The notes beneath the pieces are model-generated. The model was not told where the DNA came from, did no database searches, and saw only the letters and a list, made by a program, of their open reading frames with translations. A DNA stretch of 64,000 nucleotides from Actinernus sp. WN-2022 (lineage: Eukaryota > Cnidaria > Anthozoa > Actiniaria > Actinernidae), in assembly GCA_030867875.1 (NCBI GenBank), contig JAOWCC010001589.1, positions 73,927,537 through 73,991,536 on the forward strand, in the 5' to 3' direction. Shown here one piece after another: positions 1 to 11,200 of the stretch. A program made the translations under genes and the position numbers. Positions within the stretch are counted from its first letter, which is position 1, and each line of letters begins with the position of its first letter.

Positions 1-3000
1 GTTCTTCTACCGGAAGCCAGTGTAAATTGAACAAAACAGGTGTTATATGGTCACACTTACGGGTTAAGGTAACCACCCGGGCTGCGGCGTTTTGAACACT
101 CTGCAGACGGACAATAAGGTGTTTAGGTAAACCATACAGTAGCGAATTACAGAAATCTAACCTAGAAGTAACAAATGCGTGGACTAACGTTTCAGCAGAC
201 TGAAAGCTAAGGTGTTTTCTGATACGACTAATATTCCTAAGATGGTAGAAGCCAGATTTACAGACACTAGTAACATACCGTTCCATTGTCAAAGAAGAAT
301 CAAATAGTACACCAATGTTTCTAACAAGGGAGGATGGGCAGATTACTTCATCACAAACAGAGATGGAGTCAAGAGGTGGCAGCGGGCGATGGCGAGCATT
401 TAGAAGCAACAGCTCAGTCTTGTCTCCGTTCAGTTTTAATTTATTCCATGTCATCCAGGCATCTACATCACGGACACATGCCTCGATCTTAGATGTTGCC
501 ATGTCGAGTTCACTAGTGTCCGATGATTTAAAGGTGATATATAGCTGAGTGTCATCAGCATAGAGATGATAGTCCATGCTGTGTTGTCTAAGTAGATCAC
601 CGAGTGGAGTTGTATAAAGCGAGAATAGTATCGGTCCCAGAACGCTGCCTTGAGGAACACCGGAACGAAGGGTATACTTGGAAGATTGGCCCCCGCGAAC
701 ATTGACAGTAAACGTCCGGTCAGTCAGGTATGACCTAAACCAGTCATGGGCCTTATCGACAATCCCGAATCTTGAAGAGAGCCGGGACAACAGGATTTCG
801 TGGTCAACAGTGTCGAAGGCGGCTGACAGGTCAAGAAGTAGGAGAATCACAGACTTCTGATTGTCTATTGCTCTCAAGATATCGTTTTGAACCTTTACTA
901 ACGCAGTTTCCGTGCTGTGGCACTTCTTATAGGCAGACTGGTAAAGTTCATCCAAGTTGTTGTCATTAATGTGTAGGCACGTTTGAGCCGCTACAACTTT
1001 CTCAGTTGACTTGGAAATGAACTTTAGATTAGATATTGGGCGAAAGCTGCTAAACTCGTCTGTGTCCAGTGAAGCCTTCTTTAGACGTGGTTGCAGGGAA
1101 GCAACCTTTAAGCTCTCCGGTAAAACGGCATTTTGCAGTGAAGTGTTGACCATCTCGGTTATCACCGGAAGCAGATCACTGAAGCATTCTTTCAGAACCC
1201 GAGCAGGAATGGGATCGAGAGCACATGACTTGGCAGAGATTTTACCAATGAGTGCAGCCAGTTGATCGTCAGTTACTGGAGTAAAAGACCGAAGCTTGAC
1301 ATCACATTGCGGCAGACTTGAATCAGGTAGTGGGTTAAGTTGACCGGAACACTTCAGCGAGAGCTCATTTCTAATAACAGAAATTTTACTGTCGAAATAG
1401 TCAGCAAACCGATTGGCTAGCGCATCAGCAGAGTCACAAGATGGATATTGACTCTCCGTATTTCCCTGAAGTAATTTCTCTACAGTTTTGAAAAGTTCCC
1501 TTTGATCTGATCCACAACCATTAATCAACTCAGAGTAATAACCCATCTTTGCAGAGGATATTAGCTTATTAATATCACTACATTTCTGGGTGTACATCTC
1601 TCTGTCCACAGTTAAGTTTGTTGTTCTCCACCTACGCTCCAATCGCCTCCTTTCAACTTTCTGTTCTTGGATCTCTCTGGTGAACCAGGGGGTCGCAGGA
1701 CGCAGAGTAATAACCCTTTTCTTGACTGGGGCGTGGTTATCCAGCAATGAGGTTAGGGCTCTTTCATACTGTGCAACAAGGTCGTCTAGGGATGCGGAAG
1801 GTGAGTTGAAATTAGTCATGAGGCTACAGTTCATAATGTCATTTCGAAAACGAGGAAAATCAATTCCCTTCAGTCTTCTGTAAGCAACCTCTTTTCTCGC
1901 GAAGGGGGGTTTAGCCAATAAGACCTTGCAGTGAACAGCATGGTGGTCGGACAAAACAGGGTCAGACACAGACGTGTTGCATACAATCTTGTCTCCAGAT
2001 CTGGTAATAATTAAGTCCAATGTATGATTCCCCTTATGTGTTGCCGCATTAACATGTTGTATATAGTCAAAGGAATGAAGGATCTGAAGAAATCTCTTAG
2101 CAGGAACATTGTTTTCGTCGTCAACATGAAAATTAAAATCGCCCGCTATGAGCACTTCTCCGCTATCTGTAGCAAGCTGTTCAAGAAAGGTTCCAAATTC
2201 AGAGAAGAAAGATTCATTGTTTGAGCCATTAGCTTTCGAGGGTGGCGGCCGATATATTATAATAACCCGTAGCGATTTGGAGGAAGATTTCATTGCCATA
2301 TCAATAAGTTCAAACGATTTAAACCTTTTAGTAGATTTCGTTTTGAGGCTGAGCGATTTCTTGAACATTAAAGCCACTCCACCACCACGATCTTCTCTAG
2401 GAACATGCTTGAAGACATAGCCTCTAGGAGTAGTGTCATTGATAACAATTCTGTCCATATCACCCGGCAAAAGCCAGGTTTCTGTTAACGCCATTATATC
2501 GATACTGTTTTCAACAACAAAATCGTTTAATATTGCAGCTTTGTTCTTGATAGACCTAGCGTTGAGTAGACAGAAATCAATCGCCTTACATGGTTTGAAA
2601 GTGGGAGCCAAGGGTGAGCGAGAAATAGTAACCAAGTTTTGAGAATTGGCACTGTGTTGCTGTTTTGTAAAATGTTGATTTCGGCTATGCTGTTGCGAGA
2701 CTCGTTGGTTGCGGCGAACAGAAACCCTCACAGGGATAGGATGGAAGTGGTTTTCATTGTTTCGTACGTAAACACAGTTCAGAGCATTGCGAAAGATGTG
2801 TCGTGGTAAACAATAGCGAAGCTGAATACAAGCGTCTATTCTTTCAGTGACGCGAACAGGAATGTGAGATGTATTCAAAGCACTAGTAACGGCAATGCTT
2901 GAACTGTTCGTTTGCCGATTCACAGCAGTATCTGGTCCTGGAATCATACCTACTTGCCAACCGGGATTAAGCTCGATATCGCCGGAAAGGAGCAATATAC

Positions 3001-3421
3001 GCCTGGTAGCAGTCGTATTCGAATAATAAACGACACGGCTTTGCGAGAGTTTTGGTTTCCTGGAATTTCTGTACCTCATTGTGTGGCCAACGTATGTTGT
3101 TGTAAAGGTATTAAGACTCATTGTTCTGGCTGGTTTGAACAATAGTCGCTTGGCACCAAGTCTAGTAGGTGATACACAGGTCTTTCGTGTGCAAATTTCG
3201 GCAGTTTCGTTTCTAAACCTGACCCACTGAAGCGACCATTGATGAAATGAGTTTGTAGCCATAGAACCAAAAGTGCTGTCCATTTCAGGAAATAAGCTCC
3301 AGGAAGGGGTTGTCTTGGTGGTTATGCATTGAGCCAGCATAAACTCAGGAGAAGAACACTCCTCAACCAAATAGAAACTAAACAAAATCACGGAGACCAG
3401 GAAAACGTGTCTGGTCTCCAT
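1..3421 (-). CDS. CR1/L2-type LINE ORF: AP endonuclease + reverse transcriptase (partial)
   Basis: Minus-strand frame starting with ATG at 3421 and staying open to the left edge (about 1140 codons), so the 3' end lies outside. It encodes a non-LTR retrotransposon protein that nicks target DNA and reverse-transcribes element RNA. The N-terminal ~145 residues begin with a hydrophobic signal-like stretch and end in a 2A-like motif (GDIELNPGW, 2983-2957). An AP-endonuclease domain follows (about 2590-1900: LLNARSIKNK, TETWLLPGD, GDFNFHVDD, SDHHAVHCK), then RT (about 1300-1: AAFDTVDHEIL near 820, GVPQGSVLGP at 661-632, YADDTQLYI near 560 with both catalytic Asp). Intact over the visible length, so a fairly young insertion. 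The clade call rests on motif style and is less certain than the function. Confidence 0.93.
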   Translation of the reverse strand, partial: METRHVFLVSVILFSFYLVEECSSPEFMLAQCITTKTTPSWSLFPEMDSTFGSMATNSFHQWSLQWVRFRNETAEICTRKTCVSPTRLGAKRLLFKPARTMSLNTFTTTYVGHTMRYRNSRKPKLSQSRVVYYSNTTATRRILLLSGDIELNPGWQVGMIPGPDTAVNRQTNSSSIAVTSALNTSHIPVRVTERIDACIQLRYCLPRHIFRNALNCVYVRNNENHFHPIPVRVSVRRNQRVSQQHSRNQHFTKQQHSANSQNLVTISRSPLAPTFKPCKAIDFCLLNARSIKNKAAILNDFVVENSIDIMALTETWLLPGDMDRIVINDTTPRGYVFKHVPREDRGGGVALMFKKSLSLKTKSTKRFKSFELIDMAMKSSSKSLRVIIIYRPPPSKANGSNNESFFSEFGTFLEQLATDSGEVLIAGDFNFHVDDENNVPAKRFLQILHSFDYIQHVNAATHKGNHTLDLIITRSGDKIVCNTSVSDPVLSDHHAVHCKVLLAKPPFARKEVAYRRLKGIDFPRFRNDIMNCSLMTNFNSPSASLDDLVAQYERALTSLLDNHAPVKKRVITLRPATPWFTREIQEQKVERRRLERRWRTTNLTVDREMYTQKCSDINKLISSAKMGYYSELINGCGSDQRELFKTVEKLLQGNTESQYPSCDSADALANRFADYFDSKISVIRNELSLKCSGQLNPLPDSSLPQCDVKLRSFTPVTDDQLAALIGKISAKSCALDPIPARVLKECFSDLLPVITEMVNTSLQNAVLPESLKVASLQPRLKKASLDTDEFSSFRPISNLKFISKSTEKVVAAQTCLHINDNNLDELYQSAYKKCHSTETALVKVQNDILRAIDNQKSVILLLLDLSAAFDTVDHEILLSRLSSRFGIVDKAHDWFRSYLTDRTFTVNVRGGQSSKYTLRSGVPQGSVLGPILFSLYTTPLGDLLRQHSMDYHLYADDTQLYITFKSSDTSELDMATSKIEACVRDVDAWMTWNKLKLNGDKTELLLLNARHRPLPPLDSISVCDEVICPSSLVRNIGVLFDSSLTMERYVTSVCKSGFYHLRNISRIRKHLSFQSAETLVHAFVTSRLDFCNSLLYGLPKHLIVRLQSVQNAAARVVTLTRKCDHITPVLFNLHWLPVEE

Positions 3422-5296
3422 CTCACTACTTTAAATCATGTACCCATGATGCTTAGTGCAGTCAGTACAGACCTCAGGTTAGTGCGCCGACCTGACCAAT
3501 GGTTGTAAGCTGATTTTGTGAAAAATGCGAGTACGATAATAAAAAAGGTTGTTATATTATAATATTTATTAAAACTGTATTAACATTATCTTTGTTAGTG
3601 GGAAATTTAGAAAATTTTGCCTGATATTTAGAAAATTTTGCCTGATATTTAGAACTTTTTACGTGATATTCCGGAATGATATTTAGGCGATTTTACGTGA
3701 TATTTGTATCCAGGCCTAATTCCGATGATGCGTATACACACCGGAAATCAACTGTTAACTGAGATATGCTAACTGTGTTGACCCCACCGTGTCACTTTTC
3801 AAATTATAACTACTATTTATTTATTTTATTTTATCGAAAGTAATAGAAGAAAATAATTTCTTGCTAATCATGTTGATAAGAGGAGAGATTTTGGCCTTTG
3901 GAAATAATAATTATCTTCGCCCCAAACTATACGAACTAAACGACTCCAGTGACGCGTGGAGTAATCAACTCAGCCGCACAGTGATCCACATGTTGTGGGT
4001 TGGTAAACTTCACATCAATATGCGAGGTTTCAGTGTGAACATCACGCTACAGTGCACCGCGATACATGGCGTAGGCTAGGCGTGTGCACTGATGTGTTCA
4101 AATCTGAGAACGACGCTCAGAAACACTCGGTGGCTCAATTATAATCGACCATATTATTTTTTAAACAAGTAGCAACGACGAAAAACTAGTACATGCCTAT
4201 ACGCAATCGACCTGATCGACCAATTCACAAGGGATCGATCACCTTTTAGCTGAATCTATTTAACTCTCATGTTAGATCTATACGAAAGCAACACATTGAA
4301 TTTCTAATTGTTATGGAGGTTAAATCTTATATTCATCAGTCAACATATCGCGTACATAACACTCGAAGACGAAAGAGAAACCTCGGATACGGTGGCTGAT
4401 AAAACTGTGGCATTCTGACATGGCTGAAGAAGGCTTGACGATATTGGGTCATATATTCAATTACTGCTGCTAAGAATATTTAGTTAAATGGCTCGCGACG
4501 AGGAGGCGGCTGTCTTCTCAAGCTAGATACCAGTAGGCATAAATAATCTCTGTATCAGTAAATATTTCCTACCTCTGTATCGGACGATTGCAAGTAGTAC
4601 GAGTATTGATTTTCGTCCTCAACTGATCAGCGGCGGCAGATAATCACGGGCACATAAAGCAAAACGCAGAACTCACTGGACTGATAAATAAACACAGTAC
4701 AAATGCTAATTCGGGATAAATTATTCAACATTATGCCTGGTGTTGTTTTCAAACTTCCGTGTCATATTCAAATATGTAGATTAGTTAATCCCGGGGGTTA
4801 ATTCAGTGTAGTTTGGCTTAACTTGGATTAGGTTGCAACTGCTACTCATGCCGTATGGTCTAATTCCATTAAAATTTGGAAATCCTCCCCTATCGAGGAA
4901 CTTGGATTTCTCCAGGGATCTACCAAAACATGTCATGGAATTATTTAGGGTTCATCCCAAAAATATTAAATTATTCAGGGTTAAACACATCAGAGCATAG
5001 AAATCTTCATGGGTTCGACATAATCGGGCAATTTTTGGTGGATTTCTTCAGGGGTATAGCACATTTTCCAATTTCTTCAGGGGATTTGCGTTTGTGGTAT
5101 CCTCGAGAAGGGGAGGGGTACATTTTTTTAATGGAATAGCCCGATTCAAATTTAGATTTTTTGCCGGTGACACGACTCAGACCCCAGGGGAGAGGGGGGG
5201 GGGGGGACTCCCTAAAAATTAAGATGGGGGTGTGCCGTGTCTCAAAAGTCATATTACTAAACCAAGTAGCAACACATTGAATTTCCACTAAGTTGC
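3422..5296. other. Non-coding stretch upstream of the LINE
   Basis: About 100 bases next to the LINE start codon are probably its 5' UTR. The rest is AT-rich with scattered short open frames that lack recognisable motifs. A G-run lies near 5195-5208. I see no gene here beyond the tandem repeat listed separately. Confidence 0.6.
3606..3720. repeat. Short tandem repeat, ~21-bp unit
   Basis: The unit TTAGAAAATTTTGCCTGATAT occurs twice almost perfectly. It is followed by diverged copies in which CTGATAT becomes GTGATAT (tttttacgtgatatt, ttttacgtgatattt). It looks like a decaying minisatellite. Confidence 0.8.
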
Positions 5297-6087
5297 CTTT
5301 TATACGCAGATGACTTAGTTATTATGTCAGAATGTGCTGTTGGTTTACAAAATTAGTTAAACAAACTAGAGAGCTTTTGTAATGAATTTCAAATAGATGT
5401 GAACCTCGAGAAAACTAAAGTGCTTATTTTTAACAATAACGGCAAAAGAATGAACAATTACTGCTTTTACTATAAAGATAAGGAATTAGAAAATGCAAGA
5501 ACTTATAAATATCTTGGCCTCAATTTTAGTATCTACGGTAACTTCAACTTAGCCAGAGAAGAGTTAAAAAAGACTGCTCTGAAAGCACTTTATAAACTCA
5601 GAAAAGAAATGGGACGTTTTTTTTTAGAACAAATCTCAAACTTACAATGACACTTTTTGATGCATTAGTGAAACCTATAATCCTCTATGGAAGTGAAATA
5701 TGGGGTGCCAGACCAATCAGAAATATCAAACAGAAACAACTTGGAGGTCGTTCACATCAAATTTGTCAAGATGTTACCTGGAGCCGGAAAATATGCAAGC
5801 AATAACGCGTGCCGTGTAGAGCTAGGTCGATTTCCCCTAATCTAGATAACGTTCAAAAATTATCTTACTGTATCTATCATGAAACAAAAAACGAAAATAA
5901 CAAAGCGTACTGGAGTAAGAAAGTCAAAGAAATCATATCAAAGCCATTGCGTACAAAAGCCTACATATCGATATCGATGACTCACTTCCGGTATCGGGCC
6001 AGTCAAATCACTCGAAAATACATGGTTTGGGGAGCTATTTTGCCTTCTAAAACAAACAAAATGATTTATGAAAAATTTCTACCTTGA
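5297..6087 (+). pseudogene. LINE reverse-transcriptase fragment (C-terminal half)
   Basis: Plus-strand fragment of a non-LTR RT. LLYADDLVIMSE (from about 5300) is the catalytic YADD box. It is followed by the thumb region in the open frame 5399-5650 (NLEKTKVLIFNN, YKYLGLNF). After a frame break come ILYGSEIWGA (near 5690) and ACRVELGRFP (near 5810), motifs common near the C terminus of such proteins. Premature stops at 5353, 5650 and near 5840 show it is dead. Both ends are truncated and the clade is uncertain. Confidence 0.8.
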
Positions 6088-6678
6088 AATGAAAGTTAGG
6101 TAACATCTAATCTGCAGCGTGACAAAATGTACCTGTTTTGTTGTGCCTTTCAGTGTCATCCAGCTACACAACAAGACTTTTCAGACACTTTTTAAATTAT
6201 TCAACAGCAACAACATTTATTTACTCTAATTACAATTTATGACATTAATCTAAGATAAAGGAAGATAAGAGAGGGGTGGACCTGAAAAAAAACATGTAGG
6301 CTAAGTCAGGAACACTGATCGTTATAAGGGTCCGTCCCTATAAAGTTACACCTGATCATGAAGAGCACAAGACTTTGATGAATTACAGAGTGGGCTAGTA
6401 CTTGAAAAAGATATAATAATTTCAATTTCACATTAAAATATTTACAGAACTGCACATTTAATATTAGCGGTTACTGTTCGAATTGTAAGTCGATTTTTTA
6501 TGTTGCCTAGCACTTACGTGTTAGCAATTCAACTCATAGTTCCCTTTGCTTTTGCAATGGATCGTTTGCAAAGTGATTTGCTGTCTCGGGAGAGTTCTTG
6601 TTCAGCAAACGTTCGCTTCGCTCCTGATCAAGTCATTTCTCGTCGCTCCGCTCCTCGAACTCGAACCCCTGGCAACCA
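6088..6678. other. Unassigned stretch
   Basis: No recognisable gene. Two small overlapping open frames at 6500-6785 run into the adjacent palindrome and have no motif support. Confidence 0.5.
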
Positions 6679-6685
6679 GGGTAAC

Positions 6686-7117
6686 CACAGGCAGCCCAAG
6701 CTCAAGTTACGAAAATATAAGGGTTTGTATGGGAGCGAAGCGAACTCCGTTTACTAGTCAGAAATACTGTAAAATATTTGAATAAAATGACTTACCTTGT
6801 CACTGTGATGCCTTCTGTCGTGTTTCTCTCCTTGTTGGGCGGTTTTAAGCTGATTTCAGCCGGGTTTTTTTTTCGGAGCCCCTTCTGAATAAAACCCGGG
6901 TGAAATCAGCTTAAAACCGCCCAACAAGGAGAGAAACACGACAGAAGGCATCACAGTGACAAGGTAAGTCATTTTATTCAAATATTTTACAGTATTTCTG
7001 ACTAGTAAACGGAGTTCGCTTCGCTCCCATACAAACCCTTATATTTTCGTAACTTGAGCTCGCTACGCTCCCATACAAACCCTTATATTTTCGTAACTTG
7101 AGCTTGGGCTGCCTGTG
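6686..7117. mobile_element. Fold-back (palindromic) MITE with 7-bp target duplication
   Basis: Left arm 6686-~6870 and right arm ~6893-7117 are near-perfect reverse complements around a short spacer, so the DNA folds into a ~180-bp hairpin. The ends are CACAGGCAGCCCAAGCTC and its complement. The 7-bp direct repeat GGGTAAC flanks both sides (6679-6685 and 7118-7124), as expected for a transposed unit. The right arm holds an extra 44-bp tandem copy containing CGCTACGCTCCCATACAAAC. No coding capacity. It shares termini with the element at 36469-36893. Confidence 0.88.
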
Positions 7118-7124
7118 GGGTAAC

Positions 7125-7545
7125 GTTCGGTTGGCCATATGCATCAAAGGCAACGAACCTTGGCTCCACGAGTGTGTGTTATCAGTTTCGTTCGGCTAGT
7201 AGACAAAGAAAAACTTTATCTGTTGACTTTTGAATAAAATCGTTCTTCTGTTCAGTCATATGTTTAAACACATAACTTCTACTTCTACAAAATACTCGTT
7301 CTCATGCCGGAGTATCGGTTTATACTGGAAGGGATTTTTTTCGTAAAACCGGAAGAAAGCGCTATGCACAGCAACTGTTTTATTTTTCTCATCGCGCAGC
7401 CGATTTGGCTAGCTAATCAAATCTCGTACCCAGATCCCATTTGTTTCTTACTGCGCAAATGGGGTCTGGTGGGTCTGGTTGGGTCTGGGTCACCAGAGCG
7501 TCTGCTAGTTGAGGAGGCACTGGGAACGAGAATGTATGAGGCATA
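7125..7545. other. Unassigned stretch
   Basis: No gene recognised. A small imperfect palindrome (ACCCAGATCCCATTTG with CAAATGGGGTCTGG) lies at 7428-7466. Confidence 0.5.
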
Positions 7546-7554
7546 GTTACGAGC

Positions 7555-7705
7555 TAGCCTCCTCCGCAGGCATCTCTTAGTGTATAGGACCGCGAGAGAA
7601 AAAAAAAATTGTAAAAAAAAATTGGGTTACCTGTGCCTGCGGAAACCACAGGAAACCCGGTCTCGATTTTTTCGATTATATAGGAGATGCCTGCGGAGGA
7701 GGCTA
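7555..7705. mobile_element. 151-bp fold-back MITE with 9-bp target duplication
   Basis: Terminal inverted repeats of 22 bp match perfectly: TAGCCTCCTCCGCAGGCATC.. at 7555-7576 and its complement at 7684-7705. The direct repeat GTTACGAGC flanks it at 7546-7554 and 7706-7714. A 9-bp duplication is typical of Mutator-like elements, but that class assignment is inference. The interior is A-rich and non-coding. Confidence 0.85.
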
Positions 7706-7709
7706 GTTA

Positions 7710-7812
7710 CGAGCATAATTGCTGCAGTCAAGCATAATTTGGAGCATAATAGTCTGTTTTTGAGGGTGACGCCAAAAAGCATAATATACCGTGAAATTGA
7801 GGAGCATAATTT
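7710..7812. repeat. Clustered AGCATAAT motif
   Basis: AGCATAAT occurs five times within about 100 bp (7711, 7730, 7742, 7777 and 7802), mostly as GAGCATAATT-like units. Spacing is irregular, so it is not a simple tandem repeat. It lies 260 bp upstream of the SLC16 start codon. Function unknown. Confidence 0.75.
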
Positions 7813-8074
7813 ATCAACCCCTACCACCGTGTTGTGAGCTCCATTTATCAGGATCAGTAAATACTTGTAGTTCTCGTGCAGCTCTCGGTGATTCCCGGAA
7901 AGATCAGAGACTGAAACAATCCCCACGGGAAGAAACTCGGGAACTGATTGAAGGCCTCTTTGGGTTTAATACCAATTCCTTTGAAGGAGTATAAAGCTAA
8001 TAACATGCCTATCAGGCACGTCGACTGAAGCCTGGTATTAACTGACAAGGGAGCTTGTAAACAACAAACTAGAG

Positions 8075-8255
8075 ATGTGTGCGTGCTTATATAAGCAGAA
8101 CGACTCCAGTCGTCACCAAATCGATGGACGGTGGTCGTGGTTCATTTGCCTCACCGCTACAATCTCTAGTGGACTTCACATGAGTATATCCAACTGCTAT
8201 GCTATCGTATTGCCTGTACTCATAAAGAATTTCGACGAAACAAGAGAAAATGCAG
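8075..8255 (+). CDS. SLC16-like gene, coding exon 1
   Basis: Encodes the N terminus and TM1 (DGRWSW followed by a hydrophobic helix). It ends AATGCAG before donor GTAAGA, in phase 1. This fits exon 2, which starts CA to complete an Ala codon before WVGSIS. Confidence 0.9.
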
Positions 8256-11200
8256 GTAAGACTACTGTATTAAAGAAAAATGATACAAGTCTACAAGCTG
8301 AATATAATAAAAGAAAGCTAACTGTAATTCCTGAAAGAATATCCAGCGATTTCAAAGCGTTGTACACGATCCAACTTTGCACGATTCAACATTGTGCGAT
8401 TGTTTGTCATCCCATGTTCGACGATGGTAATCAGTTGGGTGAAGTTTGTTTTTGGTGACAGAGCGTTCGCTGCTGCAGCCCCGGCACTCTGGAATAAACT
8501 ACCAAGCGCAGTCAGAGGAGAGGTCAATTTTACGCGTTTTAAGAGACCATGCTCAAGATGATTTAATTCAGGAAAGCTTATTAGTAGTTATTATTATTCT
8601 ATGGTCATTTTTTAGGTGCATTAATTAGTATTCGTTTTTAGCATTAGAAGTTGTAAAATAACTTTTGAAAGTACAGGAGAACAGATACAAGCCTTTGTTA
8701 ATCTATTACCCGTAGAAAAACGAATAGCTTATAAGATATTACTTCTTACATATAAAGCTCTAAATAATCTGGCTCCTACCTACATTCGTAATATGGTGGA
8801 GTACTATACTCCTCCTCGTAATCTTAGGTCTGCCAATAAGTTCCTTCTGAAGGTTGCTACTGACAGTCAATTTAAAGAGCTATGGAGAAAGGGCTTTTTC
8901 CGTTATTGCGCCAAAATTGTGGAATTTGTTGCCACTTACTATTAAGTTATGCCCCTCGGTGGGAGTCTTCAAAGCTAAGTTAAAAGCATATTTATTTAAG
9001 GAAAGTTTTATTAGTTTAGTTATTGCTTAGGTCGTAAGATTTTATAGTTCTTGTAAATTGACTTGCCTGTTTTCCAGCTATATGTAAAGCGCCTTTGGAC
9101 GTTTAGGATTAAGGCGCTATATAAATGTGGAATTATTATTATTACTAATAGACAATCTGTCATGTTGGAACATTATTTTGAGATGAGTATAACTATATGT
9201 CAGGCATAGGCAGGAGCGAAAAAAGCACTCGAAATGTAACGAAATCCTTATTTCGAGAACTACATGATACTATTATCCCACGCCACGGTCTTTTTAACAA
9301 TAGTTCAACTGGTAATTTGCCTACTAAAAAATATCTTGATAAACTTTCTAGTATTCATGACTTAGATTTGTTTAGCTTAAATACAAATAACAATATTTAT
9401 CCTGATTATAATGTCCCTAATCAACAAATACGAAGTCAATATTATTCCCCTCATAGTTTCAGTCAATTTAAAAATAAGTTATCAAAGCCTGTCACTGATT
9501 CTAGTAGTTTTTCGCTGTTTCATAACAACGTAAGGAGCCTGAAACGTAACCTAGAAAATCTTCAAACTCATCTCTTACACGAACTCGATTTCTATTTTAG
9601 TGTCATAGGAATCACTGAAACAAGAATTACCAATGCTAATTCTCTTGATTTTAACCCTAAAATACCAGACTACGAATTTGAATACATCCCAACACCTCTA
9701 GCTGCTGGAGGTGTTGGAATGTACATTGATGAAACCTTAAAGTATACAGTGATAATAAAACAATATAATGAAGCTTTTCAGGCTCTATGGATTGAAATTC
9801 ACTTCACCAATAAGTCAAACATTATTTGTGGAGTAATTTACAGGCAAGACAACTCTCCCGAATGCTTTCAAACTTATTTCGACGAAATAATAGACACATT
9901 TAGTGCCTCGGGCAAATCTAATTATATCATGGGCGATTTCAACATTGATAAGGCCAAAAGTTCATTCTCTTCTCAGATCAGTAGACCGCTTACATGGCTC
10001 ATGAATATTAAGGATCCAATAGGTCGATTAGCGCGTTGGAGTTTGTTAATTCAACACAAGCCTGGTAAATTAAACACAAACGCGGACTCACTGAGTCGCA
10101 GACCTTAATCACACATAGGCGCACTAGATGTACCAGGTGTGGCGATTGACCAAATCCAGGACCTACAAAAGAGAGATTCAGCTCTTTATCCTATCATCCA
10201 GTATTTACAGGATGATATTTTGCCTGAAAATGACGAAATAGCAAGGAAAATATTACGCGAGTCTGCAGAGTATGTTTTTGATGACAATGGACTGCTTTAT
10301 CATTTATTTAAACCTACTGGGAGTAGACGAAAGGACATTCACGCACAATTAGTCATTCCAAAGACCTTACAATTTGAAATATTAGTCGCTACTCATGACA
10401 GCTCACTTGCGGGACACTTAGGCATTCATAAAACCTATGAGAAAGTGAGAGAACGTTATTTTTGGAAGGGTATGTTTAGAGATTGTGAGACGTGGGTCCA
10501 GTCGTGTGTAGATTGTTCAATGAAGAAGAATCCTAAAACAATACGAAATGCACCGATATTACCCATTCCAGTCGAATCAGCATTCGAACGAGTAGCTGTG
10601 GATTGTTTAGGACCTTTCCCTGTGACTAATTCAGGAAATAGACACATAGTCGTCTTCACGGACTACCTAACAAGATGGCCTGAAGCTTTTCCAGTACCTT
10701 CTATAGAAGCAGCCACAATTGCTAGACTTTTAGTAGACGAAATAGTATGTAGACACGGCGCTCCTAGAACCTTACTGTCTGATCGAGGTAAGAATTTCTT
10801 ATCGAAACTCATCAAAGAAGTTTGCTTTATGTTAAACACAAAGAAAATCAACACTTCTTCTTACCACCCGCAGACGAACGGGTTAGTCGAACGTTTTAAA
10901 GGGGGCCTCGCCCGTATAGGTCCTCTCTAAGTGTAGCCACATGTGAAAGCCCGTTCTATTTACTCTACGGTAGAGAACCTAGGTTACAAATATATGTCTC
11001 TCTTTTGTCTCCAACGAATCTATCACGCTCCGTAGCGGAACATCGCAAAATAATTGTACAAAATATTGAAATAGCACATGAGATCGCTAGAACTAATATT
11101 CAATTAGCACAGCAAGTAATGAAAGAACAACACGACCGCCATACTCGTACTCCAACTTTTCAAGAAGGTGACCGGGTTTGGGTATTTACGCCTAGACCCG

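Noticed and set aside
463..702. 79-codon minus frame
   Set aside because: Off-frame shadow of the LINE RT, whose true frame reads GVPQGSVLGP and YADD here.
5007..5288. Minus-strand 93-codon open frame
   Set aside because: Built around a G-run, with biased composition and no motif.
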